In this document: positions 41,276 to 52,132 of the stretch, one piece after another
Position numbering within the stretch: position 1 is the stretch's first letter
How the letters are laid out: the number at the start of each line of letters is the position of its first letter
NCBI RefSeq assembly: GCF_004197395.1
Contig: NZ_SELS01000008.1
Coordinates: 1-64,000 of the forward strand
DNA from: Paraburkholderia sp. UYCP14C
GTDB lineage: Bacteria > Pseudomonadota > Gammaproteobacteria > Burkholderiales > Burkholderiaceae
Reading direction: 5' to 3'
Length of the DNA stretch: 64,000 nt
Notes under the pieces: model-generated
Databases searched by the model: none
The model's input: the letters and a program-made list of their open reading frames with translations, nothing else
What the model was told of the DNA's origin: nothing
Translations under genes and position numbers: made by a program

Positions 41276-42268
41276 TCAAGACTGTCTTGCCGTCGAGTAA
41301 GAACATAATTCTAGCAGGCTCTCTTTGAAAATGGAATGGGGAAATGAAGAAATTGCGGCCGCGGCCGCCTGTGCCTCGTGTTTCGCGCACTCGAGCGTGT
41401 GATCGAGCGCGCCCGAGCGCGTGATCGCGTCGAAGATCGTATCGAAACGGTCGGTGCCGCCTTGCTCGATGGCTTCGCGCGCGAGCGCCGACTGCTCGGG
41501 TGTGCCGCGTTCGATCAGATAGATCAGCGGCAGCGTCGGCTTGCCTTCGCGCAGATCGTCGCCGGCGTTCTTTCCCATCGACTCGGCCGTACCTGTGTAG
41601 TCGAGCCAGTCGTCCATGATCTGGAACGCGGTGCCGATGCGGCGGCCGTATTCGGCGGCGGCGGCTTCGGTTTTCGCGTCCGCGCCGGCCAGCACCGCGC
41701 CGAGCTGGGCGGCCGCCTCGAACAACTTGGCGGTCTTGTAGCGGATCACTTGCATGTAGCGGGTTTCGTCGACGTCCGCATCGTGCATGTTCAGCAACTG
41801 CAGCACTTCGCCTTCGGAGATGATGTTGGTCGCCTCCGACAGAATCTCCATCACGCGCATCTTGCCCACGCCGACCATCATCTGGAACGAGCGCGAGTAA
41901 AGGAAGTCACCGACCAGCACGCTCGCCGCGTTGCCGAACAGCGCGTTGGCGGTCTGGCGGCCGCGCCTCAGGTCGGACTCGTCGACCACGTCGTCGTGCA
42001 GGAGCGTGGCCGTGTGAATGAATTCGACGACCGCCGCCAGTTCGTGCCTGTGCCCCGTCGCATCGCCCAGCGCGCCCGCCACCAGCAACAGCAGCGCGGG
42101 CCGCAGCCGCTTGCCGCCGGCGCTGATGATGTACTCGGAAATCTGATTGATCAGCATCACGTCCGACGCAAGACGTTGCCGGATGACGCGATTGACCTGC
42201 TGCATGTCTTCGAAGATCGGAGCGAGCAGGCTGGCGACGTTGGGGGAGGAGGTGGCAGTCGACGACAT
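41276..42268 (-). CDS. ispB: Octaprenyl diphosphate synthase
   Basis: A 330-residue trans-polyprenyl diphosphate synthase that makes the ubiquinone side chain. The first Asp-rich motif is DDVVD (92-96) in LLHDDVVDESDLRRG; the second is DDWLD near 220. GGKRLRP (51-57) binds the substrate diphosphate. The length equals E. coli IspB. Octaprenyl chain length is inferred from the family; UQ-8 is usual in betaproteobacteria. Confidence 0.93.
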   Translation of the reverse strand: MSSTATSSPNVASLLAPIFEDMQQVNRVIRQRLASDVMLINQISEYIISAGGKRLRPALLLLVAGALGDATGHRHELAAVVEFIHTATLLHDDVVDESDLRRGRQTANALFGNAASVLVGDFLYSRSFQMMVGVGKMRVMEILSEATNIISEGEVLQLLNMHDADVDETRYMQVIRYKTAKLFEAAAQLGAVLAGADAKTEAAAAEYGRRIGTAFQIMDDWLDYTGTAESMGKNAGDDLREGKPTLPLIYLIERGTPEQSALAREAIEQGGTDRFDTIFDAITRSGALDHTLECAKHEAQAAAAAISSFPHSIFKESLLELCSYSTARQS

Positions 42269-42470
42269 GATGGCTGAATTGGGTAGTGCCGCGAATTATA
42301 AGGCGATCGGGGCGCTTCCGGGTCGTCGGCTGCGGCGCGGATGCTTTCCGCATGGCGCCAGGGCCGCCTCCCAAGGGCGTCTGCGGGGCGCCGCGCGTCG
42401 CTGATTTACCATCTGCGAGCGCCTGCGAGACAGGCCGAAGCCGGACGGAAGACGGTTTGGTAAGCAGGTT

Positions 42471-42499
42471 TTGACCGAGCAGCTAACTCTATGTATAAT
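42471..42499 (+). promoter_or_regulatory. rplU-rpmA promoter
   Basis: TTGACC at 42471, a 17-bp spacer and a perfect TATAAT at 42494-42499. It is the best sigma70-like promoter in the window and gives a leader of about 48 nt before rplU. Confidence 0.85.
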
Positions 42500-42553
42500 T
42501 GAGAGTTTCCGCGCGCGGTGCGTGGGAAAAATGAATACAGAGTGAGGTTCTCA

Positions 42554-42865
42554 ATGTACGCGGTCATAAAAACCGGTGGCAAGCAGTACAAAGTTGCCGT
42601 CGGCGAAAAACTTAAAGTAGAACAGATACCGGCAGACATTGACGCTGAAATCACGCTCGACCAGGTTCTCGCAGTGGGCGAAGGCGAATCGATTAAGTTC
42701 GGTACGCCGCTGGTCAGTGGGGCTTCCGTCAAGGCTACCGTCGTGTCGCAAGGCCGTCACGCCAAAGTGACGATCTTCAAGATGCGTCGCCGGAAGCACT
42801 ACCAGAAGCATGGCGGCCACCGCCAGAACTATACCGAACTGCGCATCGACGCGATCAACGCGTAA
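42554..42865 (+). CDS. rplU: 50S ribosomal protein L21
   Basis: A 103-residue primary 23S rRNA-binding protein of the large subunit. [23 protein letters not shown] at its N terminus and [23 protein letters not shown] at its C terminus are diagnostic. ATG 42554 is chosen over the ATG 12 codons upstream because it begins the conserved sequence. It precedes rpmA by 25 nt. Confidence 0.97.
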   Translation: MYAVIKTGGKQYKVAVGEKLKVEQIPADIDAEITLDQVLAVGEGESIKFGTPLVSGASVKATVVSQGRHAKVTIFKMRRRKHYQKHGGHRQNYTELRIDAINA

Positions 42866-42890
42866 GCGCACCGGTTAAGGAGCAAATCAA

Positions 42891-43151
42891 ATGGCACACA
42901 AAAAGGCAGGCGGATCGTCCCGGAACGGCCGCGACTCCGAATCGAAGCGCCTCGGCGTTAAGGTTTACGGCGGCCAGGCTATCAACGCTGGTGGCATCAT
43001 CGTGCGTCAGCGCGGTACGCGCATGCACGCTGGCGAGAACGTCGGTATGGGCAAGGATCACACCCTGTTCGCGCTGAAGGACGGCCACGTCCAGTTCTCG
43101 ACGAAGGGCGCGGCGAAGAAGCACACCGTTTCCGTCGTCCCGGCAGCCTGA
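42891..43151 (+). CDS. rpmA: 50S ribosomal protein L27
   Basis: An 86-residue large-subunit protein whose N terminus reaches the peptidyl transferase centre. [22 protein letters not shown] at the N terminus and [21 protein letters not shown] in the middle are diagnostic. No N-terminal cleavage extension of the Firmicutes type is present. AAGGAG precedes the ATG. Confidence 0.98.
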   Translation: MAHKKAGGSSRNGRDSESKRLGVKVYGGQAINAGGIIVRQRGTRMHAGENVGMGKDHTLFALKDGHVQFSTKGAAKKHTVSVVPAA

Positions 43152-43180
43152 GTTTTATCAGGCACGGGCTTCAGGACCGG

Positions 43181-43214
43181 AAAAGGCCCCGCGAAGTTCG
43201 CGGGGCCTTTTTTT
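43181..43214 (+). terminator. Intrinsic terminator after rpmA
   Basis: A 14-bp perfect stem (43181-43194 with 43198-43211) with a 3-nt loop and a T-run to 43214. Confidence 0.92.
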
Positions 43215-43384
43215 ATTGCGGCGCCTCTTTCTCGTGGCGCCGAAGCCGTGCAGCCAACCGCTTGTCACCGGCGACTATGCCGTTCGGTAGATTGATCAAC
43301 GCGCGGCGCGCGCGGCAAAATAGCAGAATCCAATCAGTATCAACCCCTGCATCGAATCGGGCAGTACACCACGGGACGGAGTAA

Positions 43385-44509
<1,125 letters not shown>

Positions 44510-44578
44510 CAACTCGAGCGTCGGCGCCAGCGGCGGGTGCCGGCATGCATCACGCGTCATCTTGGGAGACAGCGCACA

Positions 44579-45697
44579 ATGCGTTCCGTCATCGCAGATT
44601 CACGGCGATTGGTCGTCAAAGTCGGTTCGAGCCTCGTCACGAACGACGGGCGCGGCCTCGATCATGCGGCGATCGGCCGCTGGGCCGCGCAGATTGCCGC
44701 ACTGCGCGCGCAGGGCAAGGAAGTGGTGCTGGTCAGCTCGGGCGCGATCGCCGAGGGCATGCAGCGCCTCGGCTGGACGAGGCGGCCGCGCGAAATCGAT
44801 GAGCTGCAGGCGGCCGCGGCGGTCGGTCAGATGGGCCTCGCGCAAGTGTATGAAAGCCGCTTCGCCGAACATTCCATCCAGACTGCGCAGATCCTGCTTA
44901 CTCACGCCGATCTCGCCGACCGCGAGCGCTATCTGAACGCTCGCTCCACGCTGCTCACGCTGCTGCGGCTCGGTGTCGTGCCGATCATCAACGAGAACGA
45001 CACGGTCGTCACCGACGAAATCAAGTTCGGCGACAACGACACGCTCGGCGCGCTGGTCGCTAATCTGATCGAGGGCGACGCGCTGATCATTCTGACGGAC
45101 CAGCAAGGCCTCTTCACCGCCGATCCGCGCAAAGACCCGAACGCGACTCTCGTCCAGCAAGCCGACGCCGGTGCCCCCGAGCTCGAGGCGATGGCGGGCG
45201 GCGCGGGCTCGAGCCTCGGCCGCGGCGGCATGCTGACCAAGATTCTCGCCGCCAAGCGAGCAGCGCATAGCGGCGCCAATACGGTGATCGCGAGTGGGCG
45301 CGAGGCAGACGTGCTGCTGCGACTGGCGGCCGGCGAGGCGATCGGCACGCAGCTGATCGCGCGCACCGCGCGCATGGCAGCACGCAAGCAATGGATGGCC
45401 GATCACCTGCAGGTGCGCGGCCACGTCGTGATCGACGACGGCGCGGTCGAAAAACTGACCGCCGGCGGCAAGAGCCTGCTGCCGATCGGCATCGTCGGCG
45501 TGCAGGGTGCGTTCGCGCGCGGCGAGGTGATCGCTTGTCTGAGCGCGTCGGGCCGCGAGGTCGCACGAGGCTTGACGAACTACAGCAGCGCGGAAACCAA
45601 ACTGATCCAGCGGCGTCCGAGCGGCGAAATCGAGTCGGTGCTCGGCTACATGCTCGAGCCCGAGCTGATTCATCGCGACAATCTCGTGCTGCTTTGA
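44579..45697 (+). CDS. proB: Glutamate 5-kinase
   Basis: A 372-residue amino-acid kinase that phosphorylates glutamate in the first step of proline synthesis. The kinase domain begins [10 protein letters not shown] near 11 and has NENDTVV near 139 and [13 protein letters not shown] near 218. A C-terminal PUA domain (about 280-372) is present. ATG 44579 is preceded by GGGAGA; in-frame ATG 44537 lies in the linker after obgE. Confidence 0.96.
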   Translation: MRSVIADSRRLVVKVGSSLVTNDGRGLDHAAIGRWAAQIAALRAQGKEVVLVSSGAIAEGMQRLGWTRRPREIDELQAAAAVGQMGLAQVYESRFAEHSIQTAQILLTHADLADRERYLNARSTLLTLLRLGVVPIINENDTVVTDEIKFGDNDTLGALVANLIEGDALIILTDQQGLFTADPRKDPNATLVQQADAGAPELEAMAGGAGSSLGRGGMLTKILAAKRAAHSGANTVIASGREADVLLRLAAGEAIGTQLIARTARMAARKQWMADHLQVRGHVVIDDGAVEKLTAGGKSLLPIGIVGVQGAFARGEVIACLSASGREVARGLTNYSSAETKLIQRRPSGEIESVLGYMLEPELIHRDNLVLL

Positions 45698-45730
45698 TCT
45701 TTCAGGCGGCGTGCGCTTAAAGAGTTAGCA

Positions 45731-45766
45731 AAAAAGCCGTTCCAGCGCAGGCTGGAACGGCTTTTT
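45731..45766. terminator. Bidirectional terminator between proB and the CNP1-like gene
   Basis: A 16-bp perfect inverted repeat (45731-45746 with 45751-45766) around GCAG, with A-run and T-run at its ends. It serves the convergent genes. Confidence 0.92.
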
Positions 45767-45820
45767 ATCGTTACGCACAAGCAGCGGCGCCCGACTCAGG
45801 TGCGCGCCGCGAGAACGGAT

Positions 45821-46378
45821 TCAATGAATCTGCGACGTCTGAGTGCGCTTGTAACGAATGTTCTCGACGATGCGCTGCGCCGTGCCGGTCGGAATCTTGT
45901 TCGCGCACATATAGTCCTGATACAGCGCGGCCTGGTATGCGTTCAGCGCGCCGTTTTCGATGCGCGAAAACTGGTTCGCGACCGTCGTGTCCCAGCCGTC
46001 GTGATCGGCGTTCAAGGCCCCGTACTGACGCCATTCGTACGTGTCGCAGCGGATGCCCTCGTAATTGACGTTGCGGGCACCGCCCGGGCTCGTGACGACC
46101 ACCGTGTAACGCACTACGCCGTCGTCGCCGACACTGACCGACTTCGGGTCGATTGCGAATTGCAGCGGCGTATTGCCGGAGACCTCGAACGGCAGCAGGT
46201 TCGCGTCGGAGGGCAGCGGCGGCAACGTGTCGACCTTGTTTTCAACCCAGTTGCTTTTGCGATCCAACAGATAGGTGAACGCGCTGTCGTCTTTGTTGCT
46301 CGGTTGGCCGGCGCTCGAACAGCCTGCCAGCAGGGCGCCGGTGGCAACGCACGCCACGGCGAGTGCAAATGCTTTCAA
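45821..46378 (-). CDS. CNP1-like family lipoprotein
   Basis: A 185-residue protein. A lipoprotein signal (start LKAFALAVACVATGALLAGC, lipidated Cys 20) is clear, and the mature part begins SSAGQPSNKDDSAF. The body (about 40-180) resembles the CNP1-like family (cryptic neisserial protein 1); TSPGGARNVNYEGIRCDTYEWRQYG is the most conserved stretch. Function is unknown. The start is TTG at 46378, with GAGGGA about 6 nt upstream; no ATG near the signal peptide is possible. Confidence 0.75.
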   Translation of the reverse strand: MKAFALAVACVATGALLAGCSSAGQPSNKDDSAFTYLLDRKSNWVENKVDTLPPLPSDANLLPFEVSGNTPLQFAIDPKSVSVGDDGVVRYTVVVTSPGGARNVNYEGIRCDTYEWRQYGALNADHDGWDTTVANQFSRIENGALNAYQAALYQDYMCANKIPTGTAQRIVENIRYKRTQTSQIH

Positions 46379-46454
46379 TATGATTCCCTCGAAATACGGG
46401 CGCGGCCCGAAAGCCGCGCCAGAGAGGGGCGGCGTGAGCCGCCGCCTGGACTGA

Positions 46455-47204
46455 TTAATCGAGCAAGCCTCGTCGGACTGACGGGGCGATGGCCTCGTCG
46501 GCTTCGGCCGTTTCGCGCTCAGGCTCAGGTGCCAGGTTCGCATCCCGTGAGGCGGGGCCGCAATCCGGCACAATCAGCACGCGCGTCGAGGTTTCGACGC
46601 TGACCGAACTCACGGTAGTGACGGTAGTGACCACCGTGCTTACCGTGGAATCCGGCGGGCTTTGCATCGACGACGCTATCCGGGGATAACGCGACCCATG
46701 ATGCCCGCCAGGTTTTTCCGCACGCGGCGCAGGCCGGCGCATGAAACGGGACAACTCCGTCAGCGCCAACTGATACACATCCCGCTTGAACTCGATCACA
46801 CAGTCGAGCGGCACCCAATATTCGTTCCAACGCCACGCATCGAACTCAGGGTGGTCGGTGGCGCGCAAACAGATGTCGCAGTCGCGTCCTACCATCCGGA
46901 GCAAAAACCAGATTTGCTTCTGGCCGCGGTAATGACCGCGTACTTCGCGCTTGATGAACTTGTCAGGCACCTCATAACGCAACCAGTCGCGCGTGCGACC
47001 GATCACCTTGACGTGCTCAGGAAGCAGTCCGGTCTCTTCGTGTAACTCCCGATACATCGCTTGCACGGGGGTCTCACCATATTTGATGCCCCCCTGCGGA
47101 AACTGCCAGGAATGTTCACGGAGCCGTTTGCCCCAAAACACCTCGTTGTGCGCGTTCAAGAGGATGATGCCGACGTTCGGGCGAAAGCCTTCACGATCCA
47201 GCAT
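46455..47204 (-). CDS. rppH: RNA pyrophosphohydrolase RppH with extended C-terminal tail
   Basis: A 249-residue Nudix enzyme that removes pyrophosphate from mRNA 5' ends and starts decay. The Nudix box is [22 protein letters not shown] (38-59, shown in part: start GGIKYGE, end REL-HEETG). [15 protein letters not shown] at the N terminus and the WFLLRM and [10 protein letters not shown] elements fit RppH. The last 75 residues are not in E. coli RppH (176): a Thr/Val/Ser-rich stretch near 180-205 and an acidic tail. Its DNA contains a 9-bp tandem repeat at 46612-46629. Confidence 0.9.
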   Translation of the reverse strand: MLDREGFRPNVGIILLNAHNEVFWGKRLREHSWQFPQGGIKYGETPVQAMYRELHEETGLLPEHVKVIGRTRDWLRYEVPDKFIKREVRGHYRGQKQIWFLLRMVGRDCDICLRATDHPEFDAWRWNEYWVPLDCVIEFKRDVYQLALTELSRFMRRPAPRAEKPGGHHGSRYPRIASSMQSPPDSTVSTVVTTVTTVSSVSVETSTRVLIVPDCGPASRDANLAPEPERETAEADEAIAPSVRRGLLD

Positions 47205-47507
47205 ACAACCACCTTCGAATCCTTTAAAATTGCTTTGATTATAAACAGATAACGGACCCTACGCACCGAATCGCATAAGAATGGACCGATTCGCCGCAAC
47301 AGGCCCGTGTTTGCGGTAGCCTGTTGGTTTTCCGTGCGCTATCCCTTGTGAGACAGGCTTGTGCGGCAGTTTCAGCGCTGCTCAGGGGCAGCGCGCCGCC
47401 GGTCGGGCGAACCATGCCGGCTTCGCCGCGGATCTGTGTCGATTTTTCCCATGTTTTCACCTTTTTCTGGCGGTCCCACCGGAAGCCGCCGCTTTTGGAC
47501 ACCTTGA
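47205..47507. other. Divergent rppH/proS intergenic region
   Basis: 303 nt with no gene. A perfect TATAAT for rppH lies on the minus strand at 47238-47243. I see no confident promoter for proS; the stretch near 47320-47350 is the more AT-rich part. Confidence 0.55.
47238..47243 (-). promoter_or_regulatory. Candidate rppH -10
   Basis: TATAAT on the minus strand, giving a leader of about 27 nt to the rppH ATG. The -35 is not clear. Confidence 0.5.
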
Positions 47508-49244
47508 ATGAAAGCCTCCCGTTTCTTTATCGGCACCCTCAAAGAAGCGCCCGCCGACGCCGAAATCATCAGCCACAAGCTCATGGTGCGCGCGGGCATG
47601 ATCCGTCGCGTCGCGGGCGGCATCTATAACTACCTGCCGGTTGGCCTGCGTTCGATCCGCAAGGTGGAAGCGATCGTGCGGGAGGAAATGAACCGGGCCG
47701 GCGGGATCGAACTGCTGATGCCGGCCGTGCAGCCGGCCGAGCTGTGGCAGGAATCGGGCCGCTGGGAGAAGTACGGCCCCGAGCTCCTGCGCTTCAAGGA
47801 CCGCAAGCAGGCCGACTTCGTGATGGGCCCGACGCACGAGGAAGTCGTCACCGACATCGCGCGCAACCAGATCAAGAGCTATCGCCAGCTGCCGGTCAAC
47901 TTCTATCAGATCCAGACGAAGTTCCGCGACGAGATCCGTCCGCGTTTCGGCGTGATGCGCGGCCGCGAATTCATCATGAAAGACGCGTACTCGTTCGACA
48001 AGGACGCGGAAGGTCTACGCGAGACGTATCGCAAGATGTACGACGCGTACGTGCGCATCTTCACGCGCCTCGGCCTGGAGTTCCGCGCGGTGGCGGCGGA
48101 CAACGGCTCGATCGGCGGCAGTGGCTCGCATGAGTTCCACGTGATCGCCGACACCGGCGAAGACGCGATCGCCTATTGCCCGACCTCCGATTTCGCTGCG
48201 AACGTCGAGGCCGCCGACGCGTTGCCGCTGATCGCGCAACGCGCCGCGCCCACTGAAGACGCGAAAAAGACCGCGACGCCGGGCAAGGCGAAGTGCGAGG
48301 CCGTCGCCGAACTGCTGAACATTCCGCTCGAGCGCACGATCAAGTCGGTCATTCTCGCCACCGAAAACGAAGGCGCCGAGCCGACCATCTGGCTGCTGAT
48401 GCTGCGCGGCGACCACGATCTGAACGAGATCAAGGTCGGCAAGCTGCCCGGTCTCGCCGACTTCCGTATGGCCACCGAAGCCGAGATCATCGAGACGTTC
48501 GGCACGCCGCCGGGTTATCTCGGTCCGATCGACACGAAGAAGCCGGTCAAGGTGATCGCGGACCGCACGGTCGCGAACATGAGCGACTTCGTGGTCGGCT
48601 CGAACGAGGTCGACTATCACACCACCGGCGTGAACTGGGGCCGCGACCTGCCGGAGCCGGTCGTCGCCGATATCCGCAACGTGAAGAAGGGCGATCCGTC
48701 GCCGGACGGCAAGGGCGTGCTCGACATCTGCCGCGGCATCGAAGTGGGTCACGTTTTCCAGCTCGGCACGAAGTACTCCGAAGCGATGAACGCCACCTGC
48801 CTCGACGAAACCGGCAAGCCGCGCCCGATGGAAATGGGCTGCTACGGCATCGGCGTCACGCGTATCCTCGGCGCCGCGATCGAACAGAATTTCGACGACA
48901 AGGGCATCATCTGGCCGGAGTCGATTGCGCCGTTCGAAGTCGTGCTGTGCCCGATGGGCTATGACCGCAGCGATGCGGTACGTGAACAGGCCGACAAGCT
49001 GTACGCGGAACTCGTCGCGGCCGGCATCGACGTGATTCTCGACGATCGCGGCGAGCGTCCGGGCGTGATGTTCGCCGACTGGGAGCTGATCGGCGTGCCG
49101 CATCGGCTGGTGATCGGCGACCGAGGTCTGAAGGACGGCAAGCTCGAGTATCAGGGCCGCCGTGACGCCGAAGCGACGCTGCTGCCGGTCGCGGACGCCG
49201 CGCAGACCGTGATCGAGAAAGTGCGCGCGGCGCTCGCGAACTAA
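47508..49244 (+). CDS. proS: Prolyl-tRNA synthetase
   Basis: A 578-residue class II synthetase of the bacterial (ProRS type with insertion) form. Motif 1 lies near 60-80 ([19 protein letters not shown]), motif 2 near 140 ([25 protein letters not shown]) and motif 3 near 445 ([12 protein letters not shown]). A YbaK-like editing domain (about 225-400) that clears Ala-tRNA(Pro) is inserted, and an anticodon-binding domain ends the protein. The ATG is preceded by only a weak site (ACCTTGA). Confidence 0.97.
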   Translation: MKASRFFIGTLKEAPADAEIISHKLMVRAGMIRRVAGGIYNYLPVGLRSIRKVEAIVREEMNRAGGIELLMPAVQPAELWQESGRWEKYGPELLRFKDRKQADFVMGPTHEEVVTDIARNQIKSYRQLPVNFYQIQTKFRDEIRPRFGVMRGREFIMKDAYSFDKDAEGLRETYRKMYDAYVRIFTRLGLEFRAVAADNGSIGGSGSHEFHVIADTGEDAIAYCPTSDFAANVEAADALPLIAQRAAPTEDAKKTATPGKAKCEAVAELLNIPLERTIKSVILATENEGAEPTIWLLMLRGDHDLNEIKVGKLPGLADFRMATEAEIIETFGTPPGYLGPIDTKKPVKVIADRTVANMSDFVVGSNEVDYHTTGVNWGRDLPEPVVADIRNVKKGDPSPDGKGVLDICRGIEVGHVFQLGTKYSEAMNATCLDETGKPRPMEMGCYGIGVTRILGAAIEQNFDDKGIIWPESIAPFEVVLCPMGYDRSDAVREQADKLYAELVAAGIDVILDDRGERPGVMFADWELIGVPHRLVIGDRGLKDGKLEYQGRRDAEATLLPVADAAQTVIEKVRAALAN

Positions 49245-49256
49245 GCGGAGCGGGCA

Positions 49257-49856
49257 GTGGAGTACACCTTCCTGTCCGCGACGGTGCTGCTGATCCTGAT
49301 CACCGATCCGCTCGGCAATATCCCGATCTTCGTCAGCTGTCTGCGCGGTGTGACGCCGGAGCGTCGCACGATCGTGATCCTGCGCGAGGTCGCGATCGCG
49401 TTTGCGATCCTGCTGGTGTTCATGGTGCTCGGGCAGAGCTTTCTGCGCATGATGAGCCTGAGTGACCAGTCGTTGCGGATCGGCGGCGGCATCGTGCTGT
49501 TTCTGATCGCGCTGCGCATGGTGTTTCCGCATCCGGACGGTCCGTTCGGTGGCGACGCGCGCGGCGGCGAGCCGCTGATCGTGCCGCTCGCGATTCCGGC
49601 GCTGGCGGGGCCGTCGGCGTTGGCCACGGTCATGCTGCTGACCTCGCAGGCGCCGGGCAAGACGTTCGAGTGGGTCGGTGCGCTGACCGTCACGATGATC
49701 ATCTGCGCGATCGTGCTGATGCTCGCCGAGCGCATTCAGGCGTGGCTCGGCGAACGGGTGATGGCGGCGTTCGAGCGGCTGATGGGGCTCGTACTCGTCG
49801 CGATTTCAGTCGAGATGATGCTCGGCGGGATCCGCGCTTTCGTGCACAAGCTGTGA
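49257..49856 (+). CDS. MarC/YhgN family integral membrane protein
   Basis: A 199-residue inner-membrane protein with six predicted helices and the MarC (UPF0056) pattern. TDPLGNIPIFVSCLRG near 18-33, GGGIVLFLIALRMV near 75 and PLAIPALAGPSALATVML near 110 are diagnostic. Function is unknown; the once-proposed role in multiple drug resistance is not supported. The start is GTG 49257, 12 nt after proS with GGAGCGGGCA between. Probably cotranscribed with proS. Confidence 0.85.
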   Translation: MEYTFLSATVLLILITDPLGNIPIFVSCLRGVTPERRTIVILREVAIAFAILLVFMVLGQSFLRMMSLSDQSLRIGGGIVLFLIALRMVFPHPDGPFGGDARGGEPLIVPLAIPALAGPSALATVMLLTSQAPGKTFEWVGALTVTMIICAIVLMLAERIQAWLGERVMAAFERLMGLVLVAISVEMMLGGIRAFVHKL

Positions 49857-49910
49857 AGCGGCAGCGGGTGCGCAAGTTGCCACCTTCCCGGTCGTAGAAA
49901 AGCAGCCATA

Positions 49911-49938
49911 AAAAAGCAGCCTCGCAGGCTGCTTTTTT
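49911..49938. terminator. Bidirectional terminator between the MarC gene and hpt
   Basis: AAAAAGCAGCCT (49911-49922) pairs with AGGCTGCTTTTT (49926-49937) around a CGC loop. Confidence 0.9.
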
Positions 49939-49973
49939 TTCGCCGGTTGGCGAGATCAACTCGGATGCGCCGC

Positions 49974-50525
49974 TCACGCGCCCTCGGTCAACGCCCGAAT
50001 GGTCGGCAGGTTGCGCCAGTAGCCTTTCGCATCCATCCCGCAGCCGAACACGTACCGGTCCGGCACTTCGAAGCCGCAGTAATCGGGGCGCAGCGGCTTC
50101 GCCTTCGGAATGATTTTCTCGCACAGCACCGCGGACAGGAAACGCTTCGCACCCATCGCGAGGATGCGGTCACGGATCGCCGCCATCGTCTCGCCTTCGT
50201 CGAGGATGTCGTCGAGCACGAGCACCACGCGATCCTTGACCGACTCGGCCGGCGCGACGCGCCATTGCATGTCGTTGCTGCCCTTGGTCGTATTGCGGTA
50301 GCGCGTCAGGTGGATGTAGTCGAACTCGAGCGGGAAATCGAGGTGCGGCAGCAACATGCCGGTGAATACCGCGGCGCCGCCCATCACCGACAGCACGAGC
50401 GGGAAGTCCTCGCTCATCTCGTCGCGGATGGCGCCCGCCATGCGGACGATCGACGCACCGACGTCCGAGGCCGAAACGATCTCTTCGGAATGTTGAAAAA
50501 TATGGAGGGCTTCTTCGCGGTTCAT
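49974..50525 (-). CDS. Hypoxanthine-guanine phosphoribosyltransferase family protein
   Basis: A 183-residue type I phosphoribosyltransferase for purine salvage. The PRPP-binding motif VLVLDDILDEGET lies at 101-113, and the flexible-loop region (RYRNTTKG near 75) precedes it. KIIPKAKPLRPDYCGFEVPDRYVFG near 140 fits hypoxanthine-guanine enzymes. ATG 50525 begins the conserved N terminus MNREEALHIFQHSEEIV. Exact base preference (hypoxanthine, guanine, xanthine) cannot be set. Confidence 0.88.
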   Translation of the reverse strand: MNREEALHIFQHSEEIVSASDVGASIVRMAGAIRDEMSEDFPLVLSVMGGAAVFTGMLLPHLDFPLEFDYIHLTRYRNTTKGSNDMQWRVAPAESVKDRVVLVLDDILDEGETMAAIRDRILAMGAKRFLSAVLCEKIIPKAKPLRPDYCGFEVPDRYVFGCGMDAKGYWRNLPTIRALTEGA

Positions 50526-50683
50526 GACGTCTGACGGACGGTAACTGTATACATAGTGTGGGTGGCCACGTCCCGAGGGACGTTCCTGCGAGGGACGGCG
50601 CAATGCGCTACGGAATAAACCCGCACGATGCCGAAGTCAGCCGCGCCGCGCATCGGCGCTAGCGCGCGCCGTCCCGATCAAGC

Positions 50684-52051
50684 TTAGCGCATGCCGGGCA
50701 TCATGCCCTTCATGCCGCGCATCATCTTCTGCAGGTTGCCGCCCTTGAGCTTCTTCATCATCGTGCGCATCTGTTCGTACTGGTTCAGCATGCGGTTGAC
50801 TTCCTGCACCTGCACGCCCGCACCCGCGGCGATGCGCCGCTTGCGGGTCGCCTTGATCAGTTCGGGCTTGGCGCGCTCGGCCGGCGTCATCGAATTGATG
50901 ATGCCTTCCATGCGGCGCATCTGCTTCTCGGCCTGGCTCATGTCGGCGCCCGCCGCGGCCTGCTGGAACTGCGCGGGCAGCTTGTCCATCAGCGACGACA
51001 GGCCGCCCATGCCCTTCATTTGCGTGAGTTGCGCGCGGAAATCGTTGAGATCGAAGTCGCCGCCTTTCTTGACCTTGTCGGCGAGCTTCTGCGCGGCCTG
51101 CACGTCGACGCCGCGCTGCGCTTCCTCGACGAGCGCGAGAATGTCGCCCATGCCGAGAATCCGGCTCGCCATGCGGTCCGGGTGGAACACTTCGAGGCCG
51201 TCGAGTTTTTCGGCGACACCGACGAACTTGACCGGCTTGCCCGTCACGTGACGCACCGACAACGCCGCGCCGCCTCGCGAATCACCGTCGAGCTTGGTGA
51301 GCACGACGCCGGTGAGCGGCAGCGCGTCGCTGAACGCCTTCGCGGTGTTGACCGCATCCTGACCGAGCATCGCGTCGACGACAAACAGCGTTTCCGCCGG
51401 CTTCAGCGCGGCGTGCAGCGCGGCGATTTCGTTCATCATCGCTTCGTCGATACCGAGACGGCCGGCCGTGTCGACGAGCAGCACGTCGTGGTAGTGACGC
51501 TTGGCCCAGTCCACTGCGGCGCGCGCGATGTCGACCGGCTTCTGGTTCGGCTCCGACGGGAAGAAGTCCGCGCCGACCTGCTCGGTCACCGTTTTCAGCT
51601 GAGCGATAGCGGCGGGACGATAGACGTCGCACGAGACGGTCAGCACCTTCTTCTTGTATTTCTCGCGCAGCAGTTTCGCGAGCTTGCCGACCGTGGTCGT
51701 CTTACCGGCGCCCTGCAGACCTGCCATCAGGATGATCGCGGGCGGCGTGACCGCGAGATTGAGCTCGGAGGCCTTGCCTTCGTAATCGCCGCCGATCACC
51801 GCGGTCAGCTCGCGCTGCACGACGCCGACGAGCGCCTGACCCGGCGACAGGCTGGCGAGCACTTCCTCGCCGAGCGCCTTCTCCTTGACCTTCGCGATGA
51901 ACTCGCGCACGACGGGCAGCGCCACGTCGGCCTCGAGCAGTGCGAGACGCACCTCGCGCAGCATTTCCTGGGTGTTGGCCTCGGTGAGCCGGGCTTCGCC
52001 GCGCAGCGTCTTGACGACGCGCGCCATCCGTTGAGTCAGATTGTCGAGCAT
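50684..52051 (-). CDS. ffh: Signal recognition particle protein Ffh
   Basis: A 455-residue SRP54 GTPase that binds signal sequences and 4.5S RNA for cotranslational targeting. An N domain (about 1-85) leads to the G domain, with P-loop GLQGAGKTT (111-119), DTAGR and TKLDGDSRGG. The M domain (about 325-455) is methionine-rich and ends MKGMMPGMR. It is divergent from the CcsA-like gene, 81 nt apart. Confidence 0.97.
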   Translation of the reverse strand: MLDNLTQRMARVVKTLRGEARLTEANTQEMLREVRLALLEADVALPVVREFIAKVKEKALGEEVLASLSPGQALVGVVQRELTAVIGGDYEGKASELNLAVTPPAIILMAGLQGAGKTTTVGKLAKLLREKYKKKVLTVSCDVYRPAAIAQLKTVTEQVGADFFPSEPNQKPVDIARAAVDWAKRHYHDVLLVDTAGRLGIDEAMMNEIAALHAALKPAETLFVVDAMLGQDAVNTAKAFSDALPLTGVVLTKLDGDSRGGAALSVRHVTGKPVKFVGVAEKLDGLEVFHPDRMASRILGMGDILALVEEAQRGVDVQAAQKLADKVKKGGDFDLNDFRAQLTQMKGMGGLSSLMDKLPAQFQQAAAGADMSQAEKQMRRMEGIINSMTPAERAKPELIKATRKRRIAAGAGVQVQEVNRMLNQYEQMRTMMKKLKGGNLQKMMRGMKGMMPGMR

Positions 52052-52120
52052 GGGGAGCGATGAACGGTGGGGCCCGCGCAGTGCGCGAAGCGCTAGACGT
52101 CGCGGAGCAGGGCCCTAGTG

Positions 52121-52126
52121 TAAACT
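52121..52126 (+). promoter_or_regulatory. Candidate -10 for a leaderless CcsA-like transcript
   Basis: TAAACT, preceded by TG, ends 6 nt before the ATG at 52133. The expected start site falls on or next to the A of the ATG, and no Shine-Dalgarno is present. The -35 at 17 bp is poor. Confidence 0.45.
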
Positions 52127-52132
52127 TCGAAT

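Noticed and set aside
42500-42553. A ribosomal-protein leader (L21-type) autoregulatory RNA before rplU
   Set aside because: The leader is only about 48 nt and I could not draw a convincing conserved structure.
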